Shown one piece after another: positions 16,439 to 20,377 of a DNA stretch of 20,377 nucleotides. Below the pieces are notes generated by a model. It ran no database searches, was not told the origin of the DNA, and worked only from the letters and a program-made list of their open reading frames with translations. This stretch comes from Bacteroidales bacterium (GTDB taxonomy: Bacteria; Bacteroidota; Bacteroidia; Bacteroidales; PUMT01), in assembly GCA_007119075.1 (NCBI GenBank), contig SKQJ01000105.1, positions 1-20,377 of the forward strand, in the 5' to 3' direction. The position numbers and the translations under genes are program-made. Within the stretch, counting starts at the first letter, position 1. Every line of letters begins with the position of its first letter.

Positions 16439-16448
16439 TATGGGTTTT

Positions 16449-16463
16449 GTATATTTAATATAC
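16449..16463. repeat. Perfect short palindrome upstream of gcvP
   Basis: GTATATT and AATATAC arms flank a single central T, 80 bp before the gcvP start. The symmetry suits an operator, but AT-rich palindromes also arise by chance, and no regulator gene is nearby. Confidence 0.35.
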
Positions 16464-16543
16464 ACCTGTGCAAGCTGTTTTTTACTGCGATTTATTTTAT
16501 TTTTTTGTTAACCGGCTTCAAAAACAAATAATCTGATTCTGAT

Positions 16544-19447
16544 ATGGCTCTTGACAGTTTCCTAAACCGACACAACGGTCCCCGCCCCCAGGACATTGAT
16601 ATTATGTTAAAAAAGATCGGGGTCGGCTCACTCGACGAACTCATTGACAAAACAGTCCCCCCTTCTATCAGGCTGAATAATCCCCTTGACATGCCGGATG
16701 GGATGAGCGAATATGAATATTTGCAGAGAATATGGGAAATTGTGTCAAAGAACCAGGTATTTAAAACATATATAGGCCTCGGATATTATGGCACGATCTT
16801 TCCCTCGGCAATCCAGCGGAATATCCTTGAAAATCCAGGCTGGTATACCTCTTATACGCCCTATCAGGCCGAGATTTCCCAGGGCCGGCTGGAGGCCCTG
16901 CTGAATTTTCAGACAGTAGTGATGGACCTTACCGCTATGGAAATCGCCAACGCATCACTGCTTGACGAGTCAACTGCCGCTGCCGAGGCAATGATAATGA
17001 TGTATAATGCACGCCCGAGAGATAAAGTGAAATCCGGGGCGGTAAAATTTTTCGCTGACAACAATATATTCCCCCAAACCCTTGCTGTCCTCAGAACACG
17101 TGCAAATTCGCTGGGGATTGATCTGGTTGAAGGAAATTACGGCGATGTAAAGCTTGATGATAGTTTTTATGGCATATTGCTGCAGTATCCCGGAGGTGAC
17201 GGTGTAATACATGATTACCGGGATATTGTCTCCCGCGCAGGAAACAATGGGATCTATTCAGGAGTTATTGCCGATATTCTGAGCCTGGTCTTGCTGACGC
17301 CTCCGGGGGAATGGGGAGCCGATGTCGTGGTAGGTTCCACCCAGAGGTTCGGGATTCCCCTGGGTTACGGGGGGCCATACGCCGGATATTTTGCCACCAG
17401 GGAAAAATTCAAGCGTCATATTCCCGGAAGGATTATTGGTGTTACTGTCGACGCGCAGGGAAAATATGCACTCCGTATGGCGCTACAGACAAGGGAACAG
17501 CACATCAGACGTGAAAAGGCCACATCCAACATATGTACGGCACAGGCCCTTCTTGCTACCATGGCCGGAATGTATGCGGTTTACCATGGTGCCGGAGGCT
17601 TAAAGAGAATAGCAGATCATGTTCACCGGAGTGCCGTGACATTGACCCGGCATCTTGAGAAACTCGGATACAGTCAGGAAAATAAGAACTATTTTGACAC
17701 GATTAAAATCACCTTACCCGGAGAGATCAGTGCCGGCGATATCAGGAAACTCGCTCTTGAGAACCGGATAAATTTCCTTTATGCCGGTGACGGTTCAATA
17801 GGTATCAGCCTTGATGAAACAACCCTGCTGAAAGATATCAGCCTCATACTAGAAATTTTTGCCGCTGCAGCTGGGAAAAAGCCCCCGGTACTCGACGGAC
17901 TTGACGATGAGGTGAAAATTGACCGTGCGTTCCTGCGTGAAAGCGATTTCCTGACAATGGAAGTTTTCAAGGCATACCATTCAGAAACCGAATTGATGAG
18001 GTATATTAAAAAACTTGAAAGAAAGGATTTCAGCCTGACCCATTCAATGATATCTCTCGGATCCTGCACCATGAAGCTCAATGCCGCAACCGAGCTGCTT
18101 CCGCTGAGCTGGCCTGAAATAGGCAATCTTCATCCTTTTGTTCCGGTGGATCAGGCAAAAGGCTACCACGAGCTCATGGATGAGCTGGCGTCTGATCTGT
18201 GCATAATAACCGGTTTCGATGCAATATCTTTTCAGCCCAATTCGGGTGCCGCCGGTGAATATGCCGGCTTGTCGGTAATCCAGCAATACCATCAAAGCAG
18301 GAACGAAAACCAGAGGAACGTTTGCCTGATCCCCTCCTCTGCACATGGCACAAATCCTGCCAGCGCGGTAATGGCAGGTATGGAGGTCGTCATTGTTGAT
18401 TGCGACCGTCACGGAAACGTCGACTTGAAAGACCTCAGGCAAAAGGCCCAAAATCATAGTAAAAACCTTGCCGCCTTTATGGTTACATATCCCTCCACTC
18501 ATGGGGTCTACGAACCGGGGATAAAGGAAATGGTCTCTGTGATCCATGAGAACGGAGGACAGGTTTATATGGACGGTGCAAATATGAATGCCCAGGTGGG
18601 ACTGACAAATCCGGCATGTATAGGGGCCGATGTCTGCCACCTTAACCTTCACAAGACGTTTGCTATCCCTCATGGAGGCGGGGGGCCCGGAATGGGCCCG
18701 ATAGGCGTTGCATCACACCTTGTTGAATTTCTTCCCGGACATCCCGTCATGCCGACCGGGGGCAAAAAAGGAGTAGAGGCCATTTCTACCGCGCCCTGGG
18801 GAAGTGCCAGCATCCTTGCAATTTCGCACGCCTATATCAAATTACTGGGAGGCCCCGGCCTGACTGAAGTAACCAGGACGGCCATACTTAATGCGAATTA
18901 TCTTGCCGCAACCCTTGGAAATCATTACGAAATCCTATACAGGGGCATCGAAGGGTTTGTTGCACATGAAATGATTATCGACTGCCGCAAGTTCAAGAAT
19001 GACCGGGATATTGATATAACCGAGCGGGATATTGCCAAAAGGCTCATGGACTATGGCTTTCATGCTCCGACCCTTTCCTTCCCGGTGGCAGGGACCCTTA
19101 TGGTGGAACCCACCGAGAGCGAATCCCTGCATGAACTGAACCGCTTTACGGAAGCAATGATAAGCATACATGAGGAAATGATGGAGATTAAAAACGGCAA
19201 GGCAGATAAAACAGAAAATGTGCTCAAAAATGCTCCCCATACATCCGAAGTCACCGTCTCCGATTCCTGGAGCAGGCCATACGGCAGGGAAAAAGCAGCC
19301 TATCCCCTGAAATGGATCAAGGACAACAAATTCTGGCCTGCAGCAAGCCGCGTTGACGATGCATACGGCGACCGGAACCTGACTTGCTCCTGTGCGCCGA
19401 TCGATGCATACAGGAATGAACTGTTCGAGTTTGATAAGATCGGGTAA
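16544..19447 (+). CDS. gcvP: Glycine dehydrogenase (decarboxylating), P protein of the glycine cleavage system
   Basis: The pyridoxal-phosphate-dependent P protein decarboxylates glycine and passes the aminomethyl group to the lipoyl arm of GcvH. At 967 residues this is the single-chain form with both halves fused, unlike the split GcvPA/GcvPB enzymes. The N-terminal half contains GLGYYGTIFPSAIQRNILENPGW, WYTSYTPYQAEISQG and GRLEALLNFQ (about 78-122). The C-terminal half contains SLGSCTMKLNAATELLPLSWPE, QPNSGAAGEYAGL, SSAHGTNPASAVMAG, and the cofactor lysine Lys704 in NLHKTFAIPHGGGGPGMGPIG. The C terminus (DRNLTCSCAPI) is also typical. gcvT and gcvH are not in the window. No glycine-riboswitch-like structure is evident upstream. 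Confidence 0.98.
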   Translation: MALDSFLNRHNGPRPQDIDIMLKKIGVGSLDELIDKTVPPSIRLNNPLDMPDGMSEYEYLQRIWEIVSKNQVFKTYIGLGYYGTIFPSAIQRNILENPGWYTSYTPYQAEISQGRLEALLNFQTVVMDLTAMEIANASLLDESTAAAEAMIMMYNARPRDKVKSGAVKFFADNNIFPQTLAVLRTRANSLGIDLVEGNYGDVKLDDSFYGILLQYPGGDGVIHDYRDIVSRAGNNGIYSGVIADILSLVLLTPPGEWGADVVVGSTQRFGIPLGYGGPYAGYFATREKFKRHIPGRIIGVTVDAQGKYALRMALQTREQHIRREKATSNICTAQALLATMAGMYAVYHGAGGLKRIADHVHRSAVTLTRHLEKLGYSQENKNYFDTIKITLPGEISAGDIRKLALENRINFLYAGDGSIGISLDETTLLKDISLILEIFAAAAGKKPPVLDGLDDEVKIDRAFLRESDFLTMEVFKAYHSETELMRYIKKLERKDFSLTHSMISLGSCTMKLNAATELLPLSWPEIGNLHPFVPVDQAKGYHELMDELASDLCIITGFDAISFQPNSGAAGEYAGLSVIQQYHQSRNENQRNVCLIPSSAHGTNPASAVMAGMEVVIVDCDRHGNVDLKDLRQKAQNHSKNLAAFMVTYPSTHGVYEPGIKEMVSVIHENGGQVYMDGANMNAQVGLTNPACIGADVCHLNLHKTFAIPHGGGGPGMGPIGVASHLVEFLPGHPVMPTGGKKGVEAISTAPWGSASILAISHAYIKLLGGPGLTEVTRTAILNANYLAATLGNHYEILYRGIEGFVAHEMIIDCRKFKNDRDIDITERDIAKRLMDYGFHAPTLSFPVAGTLMVEPTESESLHELNRFTEAMISIHEEMMEIKNGKADKTENVLKNAPHTSEVTVSDSWSRPYGREKAAYPLKWIKDNKFWPAASRVDDAYGDRNLTCSCAPIDAYRNELFEFDKIG

Positions 19448-19570
19448 CGTTCATTGGGATTCTTTGGCATGACTGTTGCGGTAGAGATATTGAAAATCCT
19501 GCATTCCGAAGAAATTTAATAACAGAGACAGGTATTGCAGGGCATTAGTAGACATAAAAAACTTTATCTC

Positions 19571-19969
19571 ATGGATTCTAACGATAAGTCATTCAGGGAA
19601 AATTTTGAAACGTTGCTGGCACTTTTCAAAAGACTGGCCGATAAAATGTCGGAGGGAGAAATACAAGGAATGAATCCGGAATTTGCAAGCCAGTTCAAGA
19701 CCATGCTAAACCAGTATGAAATGATGAAGCATATGATGCCTCACAATATTCCGGAACAATTCCGTGAACCTTTCCGTCAGATGATGGAGAATATGATACA
19801 CCAGCTAAAGGTAGAAGTAGGCGAAGATCTGATAGTTGAACAGGTCGTAAACGAAAGGGAGAAAACCATCGAGGAGATTGAAGAAATGCTTCGGAGGCCG
19901 GCGCTTGAACCGGCTGAAATGGACAAGCTCCTGGACCGGCTGACGGAGCTGAAATCAAATAAGGGATGA
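19571..19969 (+). CDS. Small helical protein of unknown function
   Basis: I do not recognise this family. From the ATG at 19571 (MDSNDKSFRENFETLLALFK) the product is 132 residues; the frame is open from an ATG at 19535, but the twelve extra residues (MQGISRHKKLYL) look unrelated to the acidic helical body. The protein is rich in Glu, Met and Lys, lacks Cys and Trp, and is probably almost all helix. Residues about 88-128 (VEQVVNEREKTIEEIEEMLRR and AEMDKLLDRLTELK) suggest a coiled coil. A methionine-rich stretch (MMKHMMPHNIPEQFREPFRQMMENM) spans 51-75. There is no signal peptide or membrane segment. It lies 123 bp after gcvP on the same strand, and its last codons form one arm of a terminator hairpin. 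Regular codon use supports a real gene. Confidence 0.72.
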   Translation: MDSNDKSFRENFETLLALFKRLADKMSEGEIQGMNPEFASQFKTMLNQYEMMKHMMPHNIPEQFREPFRQMMENMIHQLKVEVGEDLIVEQVVNEREKTIEEIEEMLRRPALEPAEMDKLLDRLTELKSNKG

Positions 19970-19986
19970 TCTGATCATCCCTTTTT
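19961..19986 (+). terminator. Intrinsic terminator overlapping the stop codon of the small helical protein gene
   Basis: AAGGGATGATC (19961-19971) and GATCATCCCTT (19973-19983) are perfectly complementary; sterically, a 9-bp stem with a 5-nt loop is likely. T residues run to 19986. The TGA stop at 19967-19969 lies within the left arm. Confidence 0.93.
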
Positions 19987-20003
19987 GATTATTATCTTTT
20001 TGG

Positions 20004-20052
20004 TTACCCGGCTTTATTTGAGCCTGAATTCCTGCCCCGGAAAAGTTCCGAC
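20004..20052 (+). repeat. 49-bp direct repeat, copy 1
   Basis: Begins TTACCCGGCTTTATTTGAGC and ends at TCCGAC. It matches 20077-20125 over 49 positions with one difference (T at 20046, A at 20119); the first 42 bases are identical. The copies are 73 bp apart start to start. It lies 17 bp after the terminator T tract and is non-coding in this context. Confidence 0.95.
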
Positions 20053-20069
20053 CGCCCTGCCGGGCGGTC
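20050..20069. repeat. Perfect GC-rich hairpin between the direct repeats
   Basis: GACCGCCC (20050-20057) and GGGCGGTC (20062-20069) form an 8-bp stem with loop TGCC. No T tract follows, so it is not a conventional terminator. A related but imperfect GC hairpin lies just after the prfA stop (418-433). Confidence 0.85.
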
Positions 20070-20076
20070 ATCCCCC

Positions 20077-20125
20077 TTACCCGGCTTTATTTGAGCCTGA
20101 ATTCCTGCCCCGGAAAAGATCCGAC
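20077..20125 (+). repeat. 49-bp direct repeat, copy 2
   Basis: Second copy of the repeat at 20004-20052. Recognisable coding similarity to GH127 proteins starts at the next base, 20126. Because the period is 73 bp, the two copies lie in different reading frames, so this is not a repeated protein motif. Confidence 0.95.
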
Positions 20126-20377
20126 ATTTTTATTCCTTCTGTCTTGTCCTGGGAGGAAGGTGGGATAACCCTTATACAGGATACAGAATTTCCTTTTGAG
20201 GAAAAATCCGAAATTATCCTGGAGCTTGATAGACCTTCCAGGTTTGCTTTGAATATCCGGATACCCGACTGGCTGAATCCGGCTGAATTATCATTCAGCG
20301 TTAACGGCGAAGCAAAAACTTTTGAAAAATCGCACTCCGGCTTTGCGAGTATAACCGGCGATGGAATACCGGAGATA
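20126..20377 (+). pseudogene. 5'-truncated GH127-like (DUF1680, beta-L-arabinofuranosidase) fragment
   Basis: The frame beginning at 20126 is open to the window edge (84 codons). It reads IFIPSVLSWEEGGITLIQDT, EFPFEEKSEIILELDRPSRF, ALNIRIPDWLNPAELSFSVN and GEAKTFEKSHSGFASITGDG, in order. This resembles the beta-sandwich region that follows the catalytic barrel in GH127 enzymes, which release beta-L-arabinofuranose from plant glycans. No ATG occurs in frame between the preceding stop codon (19967-19969) and the fragment, only TTG codons in repeat sequence. The whole catalytic barrel, about 400 residues with its metal-binding cysteines and acid residues, is missing. The 3' end is cut by the window, so what follows is unknown. 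It is probably a gene remnant; an assembly join or an unusual start is also possible. Confidence 0.7.

Noticed and set aside
16401..16543. Glycine riboswitch ahead of gcvP
   Set aside because: The gap is AT-rich and too short for a typical tandem glycine aptamer plus promoter, and I see none of the expected GC-rich paired elements.
18044..18673. 209-codon minus-strand open frame opposite gcvP
   Set aside because: Covers the conserved C-terminal half of gcvP in antisense and shows no family signature.

Overview
The window reads as chromosomal DNA of a Bacteroidota bacterium, most likely from the Bacteroidales or a close relative. Three things point there. Several encoded families are largely confined to that phylum (DUF2851, DUF4294, an OmpA-like/TPR lipoprotein). 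Shine-Dalgarno sequences are nearly absent. The -7 element of the Bacteroidota promoter (TAnnTTTG) occurs just upstream of several genes. Most genes are housekeeping or central metabolism, and coding density is high. I see no CRISPR array, rRNA, tRNA, prophage or insertion sequence.

Left part (1-5563, plus strand): the 3' end of prfA (release factor 1), pyrF (UMP synthesis), a DUF2851 protein, rpsO (ribosomal protein S15) and pnp (polynucleotide phosphorylase). rpsO and pnp keep their widely conserved order but are separated by a clear intrinsic terminator. A second strong terminator follows pnp.

Middle part (5564-12386): a promoter and a lipoprotein with OmpA-like and TPR regions; a minus-strand SpoU-family RNA methyltransferase; sucC (succinyl-CoA synthetase beta) without an adjacent sucD; a minus-strand arginine deiminase; a secreted DUF4294 protein; and a minus-strand ElbB/ES1 protein of the DJ-1/PfpI superfamily. 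Orientations alternate, so most of these are probably single-gene transcription units, and several pairs converge.

Right part (12387-19986): a minus-strand polyprenyl-phosphate sugar-phosphate transferase preceded by a degenerate Gfo/Idh/MocA-fold protein; then on the plus strand pcm (isoaspartate repair), a glyoxalase-II-like metallo-beta-lactamase hydrolase, a full-length single-chain gcvP (glycine decarboxylase), and a small acidic helical protein of unknown function whose stop codon lies inside a terminator hairpin.

Far right (19987-20377) is the only accessory-looking stretch. A 49-bp direct repeat, with a perfect GC-rich hairpin between its copies, abuts a 5'-truncated fragment of a GH127-like (DUF1680, beta-L-arabinofuranosidase) gene. 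The recognisable GH127 similarity begins at the base after the repeat ends, so this is either a genuine rearrangement scar or an assembly junction. I found no convincing new multi-gene system. The best leads are this junction, the degenerate oxidoreductase next to the sugar transferase, and a possible nuclease-like motif in the DUF2851 protein.
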